DNA of 33,254 nt from Phyllobacteriaceae bacterium UBA1940 (GTDB lineage Bacteria > Pseudomonadota > Alphaproteobacteria > Rhizobiales > Rhizobiaceae). Below are positions 7,652 through 15,034 of the stretch, piece after piece. Position numbers and translations under genes: made by a program. Where the stretch lies: positions 1 to 33,254 of the forward strand of contig DDFA01000104.1 in the NCBI GenBank assembly GCA_002336975.1. Reading direction: 5' to 3'. How positions within the stretch are numbered: the first letter of the stretch is position 1; the number at the start of each line of letters is the position of its first letter. The notes under the pieces are model-generated. The model was not told the origin of the DNA. It did not search any database and worked only from the letters and a program-made list of their open reading frames with translations.

Positions 7652-8949
7652 ATTTCGCAAGCCCCTTCTCGCTCGCCATTGTCGCGATCACGGCGCTGTC
7701 GTTTCTCGGCCTGCCGATCGGCCATTCGATGATCGCCGGCTCGATCCTCTATCTGTTCCTGGCCGGGCTCGACATGGGCACCGCCGCCGAACAGATCCTC
7801 AACGGCATGTACACCAACTACATCCTGCTGGCGGTGCCGCTGTTCATTCTTGCCGCCGAACTGATGAACATCGGCTCGATGACCGACCGGCTGATGGTGT
7901 TCTGCAACGCGCTGGTCGGGCGTTTTCGCGGCGGCCTCGCCCATGTCAACATCGTCCAGTCGATCATATTCGCCGGCATGAGCGGGTCGGCCATCGCCGA
8001 CGCCGCCGGCTCCGGCAAGATGATGCAGCAGCTGATGACCAAGGACGGCAAATACCCGGCGAGCTACGCCGCCGCGCTCACCGCCGCGACAGCCGTCATC
8101 GGCCCGATCATCCCGCCGTCGATCCCGATGATCATCTATGCGCTCGTCTCCGACGCCTCTATCGGCTACCTGTTTCTCGGCGGCATGATCCCCGGCCTGC
8201 TGCTGGCGCTGACCCAGATGCTGATTGTCGCCTATGACGCGCGGCGCAGGAATTTCCCGGTCGAAAAGCCGACGCCGCTGCGCGAACTGCCGCGCATCGC
8301 CTGGCAGGCGTTCCCCTCGCTGATGATGCCGGTCGTGCTGCTCGGCGGCATTTATTCCGGCGTCACCACGCCGACCGAGGCCGCCGCCATCGCCGCCGCC
8401 TACGCGCTCGTCATCTCGGTGCTGCTCTACCGCAGCGTCTCCTTCGCCCAGTTCTACCGCTCGGTGTTGTCGAGCGCGCGCACCACCGCCTCGATCGGCA
8501 TGCTGATCGCCGGCGCGCTGGTGTTCAACTACGTCGTCACCGTCGAGAACATCCCAACCGCGCTATCGACGCTGCTGCAGTCGTGGGAGCTGTCGCCGAC
8601 CGGTTTCCTGATCCTGGTCAACGTCATCCTGCTCGTGCTCGGCTGCCTGCTCGAAGGCACGACGATCCTGCTCATCGTCGTGCCGGTCCTGATCCCCACC
8701 GCCCACGCGCTCGGCATCGACATGGTGCATTTCGGCGTCATGGTCGTCGTCAACATCATGCTCGGCTTGATCACGCCGCCCTACGGCCTGCTACTGTTCA
8801 TCATGACGCGCATCGCCAACGTGCCGCTGCGCGATCTGGTGCGCGACACGATGCCGTTCCTGTGGGCGATGCTGGCGGGGCTCGGCGTCATCACCTTCTT
8901 CCCGTCGGTGGTGTTGTGGCTGCCTCGTCTGATGGGCTACCAGGGATAA
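7648..8949 (+). CDS. dctM: TRAP transporter large permease (DctM family)
   Basis: The 433-residue channel subunit, with about twelve hydrophobic segments. Family motifs are plain: VPLFILAAELMNIGSMTDRL near residue 60, GMSGSAIADAAGSG near 110, IGPIIPPSIPMIIYA near 150, TPTEAAAIAAAYAL near 245 and ITPPYGLLLFI near 375. The length is normal. The start codon overlaps the dctQ stop as ATGA, and the 3-dehydroquinase gene starts four bases after its stop, so the whole rightward arm is probably one transcript. The protein drives uptake using a sodium gradient; quinate or shikimate is the likely cargo by context. Confidence 0.93.
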   Translation: MNFASPFSLAIVAITALSFLGLPIGHSMIAGSILYLFLAGLDMGTAAEQILNGMYTNYILLAVPLFILAAELMNIGSMTDRLMVFCNALVGRFRGGLAHVNIVQSIIFAGMSGSAIADAAGSGKMMQQLMTKDGKYPASYAAALTAATAVIGPIIPPSIPMIIYALVSDASIGYLFLGGMIPGLLLALTQMLIVAYDARRRNFPVEKPTPLRELPRIAWQAFPSLMMPVVLLGGIYSGVTTPTEAAAIAAAYALVISVLLYRSVSFAQFYRSVLSSARTTASIGMLIAGALVFNYVVTVENIPTALSTLLQSWELSPTGFLILVNVILLVLGCLLEGTTILLIVVPVLIPTAHALGIDMVHFGVMVVVNIMLGLITPPYGLLLFIMTRIANVPLRDLVRDTMPFLWAMLAGLGVITFFPSVVLWLPRLMGYQG

Positions 8950-8953
8950 CGCG

Positions 8954-9388
8954 ATGAAACCGATCCATGTCCTCAACGGGCCGAACCTCAACCGCCTCGG
9001 CATGCGCGAGCCCGAGGTCTACGGCACGACGACGCTCGCTCAGATCGAGGCGATGTGCCACGAGGCGGCGAGACAACATCCTCTGCGCTTCCTGCAGACC
9101 AATGCCGAGCACCAGATGGTCGACTGGATCCACGAGGCGATCGACGACGGCAGCGCCATTCTGATAAATCCCGCCGGCCTGACCTTTCGCTCGATCCCGG
9201 TGCTCGACGCGCTGAAGATGTTTCCCGGCCCGATCGTCGAACTTCACATTTCCAACATCCACCGACGCGAGGCAATCTACCATCACTCGCTGATGTCTTC
9301 GGTCGCGACCGCGGTCATCGCCGGGCTCGGCGCAAAAGGTTATCCGCTGGCGGTACGCTGGCTGATCGACCGGCTGGAGAACGGCTAG
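8954..9388 (+). CDS. aroQ: 3-dehydroquinate dehydratase, type II
   Basis: Removes water from 3-dehydroquinate to give 3-dehydroshikimate, linking the dehydrogenase to QuiC. At 144 residues it has the size of the small dodecameric type II enzyme. Recognised residues are LNGPNLNRLG at the start, the catalytic Arg18 and Tyr23 (MREPEVYG), Asn72 (INPAG), His98 (ELHISN) and Arg105 (HRRE). One difference is that the usual T-H-T/Y-S motif after NPA reads TFRS here. It is the last gene of the rightward quinate arm and may be translationally coupled to dctM, because its own ribosome site is weak. The organism probably has another copy for aromatic biosynthesis, but that lies outside the window. Confidence 0.94.
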   Translation: MKPIHVLNGPNLNRLGMREPEVYGTTTLAQIEAMCHEAARQHPLRFLQTNAEHQMVDWIHEAIDDGSAILINPAGLTFRSIPVLDALKMFPGPIVELHISNIHRREAIYHHSLMSSVATAVIAGLGAKGYPLAVRWLIDRLENG

Positions 9389-9420
9389 GACATTTCGCGT
9401 CTTGGTTGTCTGAATAATTC

Positions 9421-9546
9421 ACCCCCACCCTCCCCACAAGGGGGAGGGAGGCTTCAACCGCTCAGAACCCTGTCCCTTGTGGGGAGGGTAAGCGTCGACG
9501 TCCCGGAATCCCCCTCCCCCTTGCGGGGAGGGTACGGGGTGGGGGT
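9421..9546. repeat. GC-rich palindromic repeat element (REP/MITE-like)
   Basis: A mosaic of three related palindromes between converging genes. The unit CCCTCCCCACAAGGG at 9428-9442 recurs exactly inverted at 9474-9488. A third copy, with TTGC in the loop, spans about 9512-9532. The outer ends are a perfect 9-bp inverted repeat, ACCCCCACC and GGTGGGGGT. Similar C-rich and G-rich palindromes are common between genes in rhizobial genomes. No transposase frame is inside. It may also stop transcription from both sides, but has no T run. Confidence 0.75.
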
Positions 9547-9590
9547 AGAAACTTTCCCGACGTGCAGCCGCTTCGGCCCGCACGTCAATT

Positions 9591-10013
9591 TCACACCGCA
9601 ATCTCTTGCAGCACAGCCCGCAGCGCCTCGTTCAGCGGTTTTGGCCGCCTTGTGGCGCGGTCGACATAGACGTGCGCGAAAAACCCTTCCGCCGCCGGCG
9701 TCGGTTCGTCATTGCGGAACAGCCCGACCTCGTAGCGCACCGACGACGAGCCGATCTTCGCCACCCGCAATCCCGCATGCACCAGGTCGGGAAACGCCAG
9801 TTCGCCAAAATAGCGGCAGCCGGTTTCGACCACCAGGCCGATCTGGTTGCCGCCATGGATGTCGAGTACGCCCTTTTCGATCAGCCAGCCGTTCACCGCC
9901 GCGTCGAACAGCGAATAATGCACCACATTGTTCATGTGGCCGTAGATGTCATTGTCCATCCAGCGCGTCGTCAGCACGCGAAACGCCCGGTAGTCGTCGC
10001 GGCTGGCCGCCAT
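9591..10013 (-). CDS. Acyl-CoA thioesterase, hotdog fold (YbgC/FadM type)
   Basis: A 140-residue hotdog-fold protein. The N-terminal segment RWMDNDIYGHMNNVVHYSLF has the 4HBT pattern D-x-D-x-x-G-H-x-N-N-x-x-Y, with the catalytic aspartate near residue 20 and GHMNN around residues 25-29. The central strand has GCRYFGELAFPDLVHAGLRV, as in thioesterases that hydrolyse acyl-CoA. The start is the ATG five bases after the stop of the iron-alcohol dehydrogenase gene, so the two form an operon; a longer open frame continuing upstream overlaps that gene in another frame and is not real. The natural substrate is unknown. The name 4-hydroxybenzoyl-CoA-type thioesterase is possible, but FadM-like acyl-CoA hydrolysis is equally so. 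Confidence 0.87.
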   Translation of the reverse strand: MAASRDDYRAFRVLTTRWMDNDIYGHMNNVVHYSLFDAAVNGWLIEKGVLDIHGGNQIGLVVETGCRYFGELAFPDLVHAGLRVAKIGSSSVRYEVGLFRNDEPTPAAEGFFAHVYVDRATRRPKPLNEALRAVLQEIAV

Positions 10014-10018
10014 GCTGC

Positions 10019-11179
10019 TCACCACGCCGCCTTGTAGATCGCCAGCGCGTCGGCCTCGCCGACCTGGCGCGGATTGTTGATCAGCAGCCGCTGCTGCTTC
10101 ATCGCGTCCGCTGCCATCTTCTGCAGATCCGCCTCGCCGATGCCGACCTCGCGCAATCGCGTCTGCATGCCGAGCCGTTTCGCCAGCCGCTCGAGTTCCG
10201 CGATGAATGCCGCGCACAGCCCCTGCGCGCCCTGTTCGCCGGCAAGGTCGGGAAACGCATCGGCCGCGATCTCGGCGTAGACATGGGCCGCGTCGGGCGC
10301 GTTGAAGCGCAGCACATGCGGCAGCACCAGCGCGTTCGACAGGCCGTGCGGCACATGGAACGTCCCTCCGATCGGATAGGCCAGTGCATGGACGGCGGCC
10401 ACCGGCGAATTGGCGAAGGCCTGGCCCGCCAGCATCGAGCCCAGCAGCATCGCCGACCGCGCCTCGAGATTGCCGCCGTTGGTCACCGCCGTCTCGATAT
10501 TGGCGCCGAGCAGCCGCAGCGCCTGTTTCGCCAGCATCTTCGACAGCGGATTGTTGTTGTCGCTTGTCGACGCATAGGCCTCGATTGCGTGCACCATCGC
10601 ATCGACGCCGGTCGCCGCGGTGATCGCCGGCGGCAGGCCGAGCGTCAGTTCGGCGTCGAGCAGGGCGATGTCGGGCAGGATCACCGGCGACGACACGCCG
10701 CGTTTTTCCTCCTCGCCGACGGTGATGATCGACACCGGCGTCACCTCCGACCCGGTGCCCGACGTCGTCGGCGCCAGCACGAGTGGCAGGCGCGGCCCCC
10801 TGGCCTGCGCCACGCCCCAGGCGCCGTCGAGATCCTCGCCCGAACCGATCAGCAGCGCCGTGAGCTTCGCCACGTCGAGCGATGAGCCGCCGCCGAAGCC
10901 GACGACCCCGGTGACGCTGGCGGTCCGGCCGCGCTCCACCGCTTTCATCAAGGTCGCGCGCGACGGGTCGGCCTCCACCTCGTCGAACACCGCCACCGAC
11001 GCTCCGCCTGCCTCGAGCGAGGCGATCGCCGCGTCGGTCAACCCCAGTTTGCGCAGGCCCGGATCGGTGACGAACAGCACCCTCGGTCCGAGCTTCTTGC
11101 CCGCGATCTCGCCCAACCGTCGCGCCGCGCCCGGTTCGAACACGATCGACGGCGTGGTGTTGAATACGAATGGCGTCAT
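10019..11179 (-). CDS. Iron-containing alcohol dehydrogenase family protein
   Basis: A 386-residue group III (iron-activated) dehydrogenase that reduces or oxidises an alcohol/aldehyde or ketone with NAD(P). The N-terminal domain has the cofactor loop GFGGGSSLDVAK at about residues 94-105 and PTTSGTGSEVTP at 138-148. The C-terminal domain carries the metal ligands Asp193 and His197 (GVDAMVHAIEAY), His264 (VHALAYP) and His278 (HVPHGLSNA), in the spacing known from FucO. All ligands are intact. It is the first gene of a two-gene operon with the thioesterase. Maleylacetate reductase is related but usually differs at the metal site, so a true metal-dependent dehydrogenase is more likely. The substrate is not known. 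Confidence 0.9.
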   Translation of the reverse strand: MTPFVFNTTPSIVFEPGAARRLGEIAGKKLGPRVLFVTDPGLRKLGLTDAAIASLEAGGASVAVFDEVEADPSRATLMKAVERGRTASVTGVVGFGGGSSLDVAKLTALLIGSGEDLDGAWGVAQARGPRLPLVLAPTTSGTGSEVTPVSIITVGEEEKRGVSSPVILPDIALLDAELTLGLPPAITAATGVDAMVHAIEAYASTSDNNNPLSKMLAKQALRLLGANIETAVTNGGNLEARSAMLLGSMLAGQAFANSPVAAVHALAYPIGGTFHVPHGLSNALVLPHVLRFNAPDAAHVYAEIAADAFPDLAGEQGAQGLCAAFIAELERLAKRLGMQTRLREVGIGEADLQKMAADAMKQQRLLINNPRQVGEADALAIYKAAW

Positions 11180-11316
11180 GCGCGCTGGTCCGATTTGTCG
11201 GCGGTCGATCCAGATAAAGCGCGGCCCCTCGCCTTGTCCACCTTTTGCGGCATGGCGGCCATGCCCGAAAGCGGTTCCCGCGCCGCTGGATTTGCGCTAG
11301 AAGATCGGCTGTATTT

Positions 11317-11366
11317 TGGGGGACGGCCCCCACGCATCATGCGCCAAACCGACGGGACGGCCCGCC
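11317..11366 (+). ncRNA. Guanidine-II (mini-ykkC) riboswitch
   Basis: Two small hairpins, each capped by the tetraloop ACGG. The first is a 6-bp stem TGGGGG/CCCCCA at 11317-11332, the second a 4-bp stem CGGG/CCCG at 11353-11364. The ribosome site AGGAGA begins seven bases after the second. Tandem G-rich stems with ACGR loops directly before a ribosome site are the defining features of the mini-ykkC motif, which binds two guanidinium ions and switches on translation. The following gene is a guanidinium-exporter type SMR protein, the usual partner. Confidence 0.87.
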
Positions 11367-11382
11367 TTGCAGGAGAGCTGCC

Positions 11383-11697
11383 ATGTCCTGGTTCTATCTA
11401 TTCATCGCCGGTGTGTTTGAGGTCGGCTGGGCCGTCGGCCTGAAATATACCGAAGGCTTCTCAAAGCCGCTGCCGACGGTCCTTACCGTCGCCGCCATGG
11501 CCGTCAGCCTGTGGATGCTCGGCCTCGCGTTGAAGGAATTGCCGATCGGCACCGCCTATGCGGTCTGGACCGGCATCGGCACCGTCGGCACCGCGATCCT
11601 CGGCATCTACCTGTTCAACGACCCCGCCACCGTCGTGCGTCTTGCCTGCATCGGCCTGATCGTCGCCGGCATCGTCGGCCTGAAGCTCGTCGCGTAG
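11383..11697 (+). CDS. gdx: Guanidinium exporter, SMR family (Gdx/SugE)
   Basis: A 104-residue protein of four transmembrane helices that exports guanidinium in exchange for protons as an antiparallel dimer. It has the central Glu13 in [16 protein letters not shown], the Gdx-type Trp16 and Lys21, Ser42 in helix 2 ([11 protein letters not shown]), and [16 protein letters not shown] (Tyr59, Trp62) in helix 3. This is the Gdx subgroup rather than the drug exporter EmrE subgroup. The ATG has AGGAGA seven bases upstream, and two riboswitch hairpins precede it. The gene stands alone between the leftward dehydrogenase operon and visN. An older name for such proteins is SugE. The function is well supported by sequence and by the riboswitch together. 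Confidence 0.93.
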   Translation: MSWFYLFIAGVFEVGWAVGLKYTEGFSKPLPTVLTVAAMAVSLWMLGLALKELPIGTAYAVWTGIGTVGTAILGIYLFNDPATVVRLACIGLIVAGIVGLKLVA

Positions 11698-11741
11698 GAC
11701 GTTTCTTGGTCAGAAGACTGAACGACTCTTGACGCGAGTCG

Positions 11742-11763
11742 GTCGCCATGAAACTTTGGCGAC
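11742..11763 (+). terminator. Possible terminator hairpin after gdx
   Basis: A perfect 7-bp stem (GTCGCCA with TGGCGAC) closes an 8-base loop 44 bases after the gdx stop. There is no T run, so it would be at best a weak or Rho-assisted terminator. Confidence 0.3.
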
Positions 11764-11837
11764 GCATCAGGTGCTTCGGCTGGTTTGGTCGACACAGGCG
11801 CCCGGCGCCGAACAGCGTAGCGTAATATGAGTGAGCA

Positions 11838-11860
11838 ACGCGCCGGACAAACCGGCGCGT
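11838..11860 (+). other. Strong hairpin in the visN leader
   Basis: A perfect 9-bp inverted repeat (ACGCGCCGG / CCGGCGCGT) around the loop ACAAA. It lies just before the ATG proposed for visN and overlaps an upstream in-frame GTG, which argues against that GTG as the real start. It has no T run. It could be an operator or a leader structure; the sequence does not decide. Confidence 0.5.
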
Positions 11861-11873
11861 GGACGAGTCGTGC

Positions 11874-12713
11874 ATGGCGGGCGCGGTGAGTTCTGACGCC
11901 GCCGATGAAGGCGGCTATAAACGGCCGGTGGCCAGGGGCATGGCAAGAACGAAAATGCGGGGCGCGACACGCCCTGCCGACAGTGATTCAAACCGTTTCG
12001 GTCACGGCTCCGAAGCCGAATGGTCGACGCCCTTTCTCGACACGATCCACTCGTCGGTGACGCGCGAAATTCTGTCGCGCGCCTTGCGCGAAATCTGCAT
12101 GTCGATCGGCGCCGACCAGTTCTGCCTTGCCGATCTGTCGCGCAGCCATGCCGAGGAGCCGCCGCAGATCCTGTCGTCCAACTGGCCTTTTGACGCCATC
12201 GACCTGATTGGCGCCCCGACCATCGAGTTGATGCACCAGAGCCACTACGCCACGCCGCTTGGCGAACAGCCCCGGCTGTTCGTGCCGGCCATGCCGGGCA
12301 GCGATAGCCGCGTTGTCGACATCCGCATCGCCGCGCGGCTGATCGAATTCGGCCATTGCAACATGTTTCTGCTCAACCTCAAGGCCGGCCCACGCCGCGG
12401 CGTCTGCGTCCTTTCGTCGGCCTCGCCCGGGCAGATCGATACAAGCCTGCTCGACCGCGCACACCTTGCCTGCAACTATCTGATGTCGCGCCACGCCGAG
12501 ATATTGTCCTGCTCCGACAATTGCGCGCTCAGCGACCGCGAGCGCGAATGCCTGCTATGGGTGTCGGAGGGCAAGACCACACAGGAAACGGCGCTCATCC
12601 TCGGCGTCTCCTCCAACACGGTCAACAAATACATCGTCAGTTCGATCCACAAGCTCAACGCCGCCAATCGCGCCATGGCGATCGCGGTCGCGATCCGGGC
12701 GGGGATCATCTGA
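11874..12713 (+). CDS. visN: LuxR-type flagellar master regulator VisN
   Basis: About 279 residues with an N-terminal ligand-type domain and a C-terminal LuxR helix-turn-helix over the last 65 residues. That domain includes LSDRERECLLWVSEGKTTQE and GVSSNTVNKYIVSSIHKLNA. Two successive LuxR-type genes beside flhB-fliG are the hallmark of rhizobial VisN/VisR. In Sinorhizobium meliloti these form a heteromer that activates the motility cascade through rem. The stop overlaps the visR start as TGATG, so the two are cotranslated. The start is uncertain: an in-frame GTG at 11859 lies in a hairpin, and later ATGs at 11940 and 11955 would give 257 or 252 residues, nearer to the size I recall for VisN. 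None has a convincing ribosome site. Confidence 0.85.
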   Translation: MAGAVSSDAADEGGYKRPVARGMARTKMRGATRPADSDSNRFGHGSEAEWSTPFLDTIHSSVTREILSRALREICMSIGADQFCLADLSRSHAEEPPQILSSNWPFDAIDLIGAPTIELMHQSHYATPLGEQPRLFVPAMPGSDSRVVDIRIAARLIEFGHCNMFLLNLKAGPRRGVCVLSSASPGQIDTSLLDRAHLACNYLMSRHAEILSCSDNCALSDRERECLLWVSEGKTTQETALILGVSSNTVNKYIVSSIHKLNAANRAMAIAVAIRAGII

Positions 12714-13468
12714 TGTCCACGCAAACAGACACAGGCGCCGCGTTGCCTGACGCCGATGTCAACCGGCCGATGGCCGAGATCTCGCGGCTGGCGCGACTAA
12801 CCACCGACGGCGTGATCCCCAACGCCGTGCGCACCCTGCGGCGCAAGGCGCCGCTGATCGGCGCGTCGACCTTCGCCTTGTTCTATACCGGCCGTGGCGC
12901 CGGCTCGGCGCGCCTGGCCCATTGCTTCGACGACCAGTTTCCCCGCACGTCGGACGTTTCGGCGACCATCGTCGAGACGGGCGGCGACGCCCTGGCGCGA
13001 CATGCCGCAACATCCGCCCTGCCTGCTTTGTGGCTGCCGCAAATCGCAGGCGGCGCGCCGGCCAGCCTGTTCCTGTCGGTGCTGCCCGTCGCCATTCCGG
13101 GCTCGCCCGGAATCGCGTTTCCGGTCAGCGCCGAGTCCGGCCGTTCGGGCCTGTTCGTGTTCACCGGCGACGACATCAACGGCGACAGGGACGCGATCCT
13201 TGTCCTGCACAAATCCTGCTACCGGATATTTGCCGCAGTTTCGGACCTGAAATCCGGCGGCCCGTCGAGCGCCTCGGCGATCAGCAAGCGCGAGATCGAG
13301 TGCCTCAAGCTGACGGCCGCCGGCCGCACCAGCGAGGACATCGCCCGCATCCTCAAACTGTCCGTGCACACCGCCAACCAGTATCTGACCAGCGCCGCCG
13401 GCAAACTCGACGCGGTCAACCGCATGCAGGCGGTCGCCAAGGCCATCCGGCAGGGATTGATCGACTGA
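12713..13468 (+). CDS. visR: LuxR-type flagellar master regulator VisR
   Basis: A 251-residue partner of VisN. The first 180 residues form a sensory domain with weak similarity to that of VisN. The C-terminal helix-turn-helix has ISKREIECLKLTAAGRTSED, then ARILKLSVHTANQYLTSAAGKLDAVNR, in the LuxR pattern. The ATG overlaps the visN stop, and no upstream start in this frame is credible because it would lie inside visN. The gene ends six bases from the end of the converging flagellar operon. In S. meliloti loss of either VisN or VisR abolishes flagella, so both are expected to control the operons to the right in this window. The signal sensed is unknown. Confidence 0.88.
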   Translation: MSTQTDTGAALPDADVNRPMAEISRLARLTTDGVIPNAVRTLRRKAPLIGASTFALFYTGRGAGSARLAHCFDDQFPRTSDVSATIVETGGDALARHAATSALPALWLPQIAGGAPASLFLSVLPVAIPGSPGIAFPVSAESGRSGLFVFTGDDINGDRDAILVLHKSCYRIFAAVSDLKSGGPSSASAISKREIECLKLTAAGRTSEDIARILKLSVHTANQYLTSAAGKLDAVNRMQAVAKAIRQGLID

Positions 13469-13474
13469 CCTCGT

Positions 13475-13924
13475 TCACAGCCCCGGCTGCATCACCGCCG
13501 GCGGCGCCGACTTGCGGATACGCGCCGTCATCAGCGCGTCTTCGAGCCGCTGCGTGTTGACGTCCGGGTCCGAGTCCGGCTTTTCGAAACTGACATAGTT
13601 GACCTCGACCGAGGCGACCCGGGCCGTCAGCGTCAGGGCGAAATAGACGGTCGCGCCCTGCGGCCGAAGCTCCAGGTCCAGCACGATCTTCGGCTCTCCT
13701 GTCCATTCGACATGCGCCTCGCCGCCATGGCCCAGACGCAGCGTGCCAGGCATGAAATAGAGTTCGGCGGCGGAATCAACGATGTCGGAGATATTGCCGA
13801 AACGTTCCATCCGGATGAACGCGATATAGTCGGCGATGTCGACCATGCGCAGTTCGCTGACAGTCTCGCGAATCGCTTCGGCCACAACTATCTCGCGAGC
13901 GCTGGTATTCGGCTGTCGGATCAT
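13475..13924 (-). CDS. Conserved hypothetical protein of the flhB operon
   Basis: A 149-residue soluble protein with no signal peptide or membrane segment. I do not recognise a named domain. An N-terminal helical part (IVVAEAIRETVSELRMVDIADYIAFIRMERFG) is followed by a beta-rich middle with LYFMPGTLRLGHGGEAHVEW and VYFALTLTARVASVEVNYVSFEK. The start ATG overlaps the flhB stop by four bases (ATGA), so it is translated with flhB and is the last gene of the leftward motA operon. In S. meliloti an unnamed reading frame sits at the same place between visR and flhB, so a motility role is likely by position. Nothing more can be said from the sequence. Confidence 0.8.
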   Translation of the reverse strand: MIRQPNTSAREIVVAEAIRETVSELRMVDIADYIAFIRMERFGNISDIVDSAAELYFMPGTLRLGHGGEAHVEWTGEPKIVLDLELRPQGATVYFALTLTARVASVEVNYVSFEKPDSDPDVNTQRLEDALMTARIRKSAPPAVMQPGL

Positions 13925-15009
13925 GTTGCCCTTGGCTGCGACTTGCGTTGAGAACTTGCATAGATGGCGCGGATCAACTCCGCCACAGCCTGGTAGAACT
14001 GCTGTGGGATGACACTATCCACCGAAACTTGTTTGTACATGGATCGGGCGAGCGCCACGTCCTCGAACACCGGAACTCCCGCCTCGGTCGCGATCTCGCG
14101 GATCTTGAGCGCCAGCAGGTCTTGCCCCTTGGCCACCACCACGGGCGCGCTGTCCTTGTTGCGCACATAACGCAACGCGATGGCGAAATGGGTCGGGTTG
14201 GCGATCACCAGCGTCGCTGTCGGCACCTGAGCCATCATCCGGCTGCGGGCGCGGTCGCGCTGCAGCGAGCGGATGCGCGACTTGACCAGCGGATCGCCGT
14301 CCGTCTGCTTCAATTCGTCTTTCACTTCCTGTTTCGTCATCCGCAGGTCGGCGCGCCAGTGATAGCGCGACCAGATGAAGTCGGCGACCGCGATCAGGGC
14401 CATCACCAGCGTGATGGTGATCAGCATCTCCACCGCCATGTCGACCAGCACCGGCGCAAACGAGGTCGGATTGGTCGCCATCCCTTCCAGCAGCCGCGAC
14501 GGCGCGTTGCGCAGTACGAAAACCACGAAAGCCGTCGCCACGGACACTTTCGCCACCGACTTCAGGAATTCGACAATGCCCTTGGCGCCGAACATCCGCT
14601 TCCAGCCCTGCGCCAGCGAGATCCGCGACAGTTTCGGCGCGATACGGTCCGCGACGAACTGCGGCGGATTCTGCATGATGCTCGCCGCCAGCCCGAACGC
14701 CATCATCAGCGCGAGCACCACGAGCAGCGCCCGGCCGATTTCCACCGACACCAGGCGGTAGAGCACGACGGCGTCGGCGTTGTTGGTCAGCGCCCATTCT
14801 TCCGGCCGTTCCAGAAATATCGTCAGAAATCCGCCCAGCCGCATCGCCACGTCGTAGGAGAAGAACATCGCGAAGATCAGCACCGCGACAAACGACGCAA
14901 ATAGCGGCGTCTCTTTGGAAAACGGCGTCTGGCCCTTGTCGATCGAGTCACGGATTTTCTTCTCCGTGGCTTCTTCTGTCTTGCTGTCCTTGTCCGACGA
15001 TTCAGCCAT
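13921..15009 (-). CDS. flhB: Flagellar export switch protein FlhB
   Basis: The 362-residue inner-membrane protein of the flagellar type III export apparatus that switches substrate class from rod/hook to filament. Four hydrophobic segments lie at about residues 36-55, 88-112, 152-170 and 190-212. A cytoplasmic domain follows, with the self-cleavage motif Asn271-Pro272-Thr273-His274 in VIANPTHFAIALRY. The N terminus begins with the usual charged stretch (EEATEKKIRDSIDKGQ). It lies 25 bases after fliG in the leftward operon. A canonical ATG start was chosen. All key residues are present, so it should be functional. Confidence 0.96.
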   Translation of the reverse strand: MAESSDKDSKTEEATEKKIRDSIDKGQTPFSKETPLFASFVAVLIFAMFFSYDVAMRLGGFLTIFLERPEEWALTNNADAVVLYRLVSVEIGRALLVVLALMMAFGLAASIMQNPPQFVADRIAPKLSRISLAQGWKRMFGAKGIVEFLKSVAKVSVATAFVVFVLRNAPSRLLEGMATNPTSFAPVLVDMAVEMLITITLVMALIAVADFIWSRYHWRADLRMTKQEVKDELKQTDGDPLVKSRIRSLQRDRARSRMMAQVPTATLVIANPTHFAIALRYVRNKDSAPVVVAKGQDLLALKIREIATEAGVPVFEDVALARSMYKQVSVDSVIPQQFYQAVAELIRAIYASSQRKSQPRAT

Positions 15010-15034
15010 GGGAGTTTCCGCGCGCCGGCGTCAG

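Noticed and set aside
11292..11317. TTGCGC and TATTTT as a gdx promoter
   Set aside because: The spacing is only 14 bases, and a start there would fall inside the first riboswitch hairpin.
10014..11333. Upstream extension of the thioesterase frame through the dehydrogenase gene
   Set aside because: The extension is out of frame with the dehydrogenase and has low-complexity RRG-rich sequence. The hotdog domain begins at the ATG after the dehydrogenase stop.
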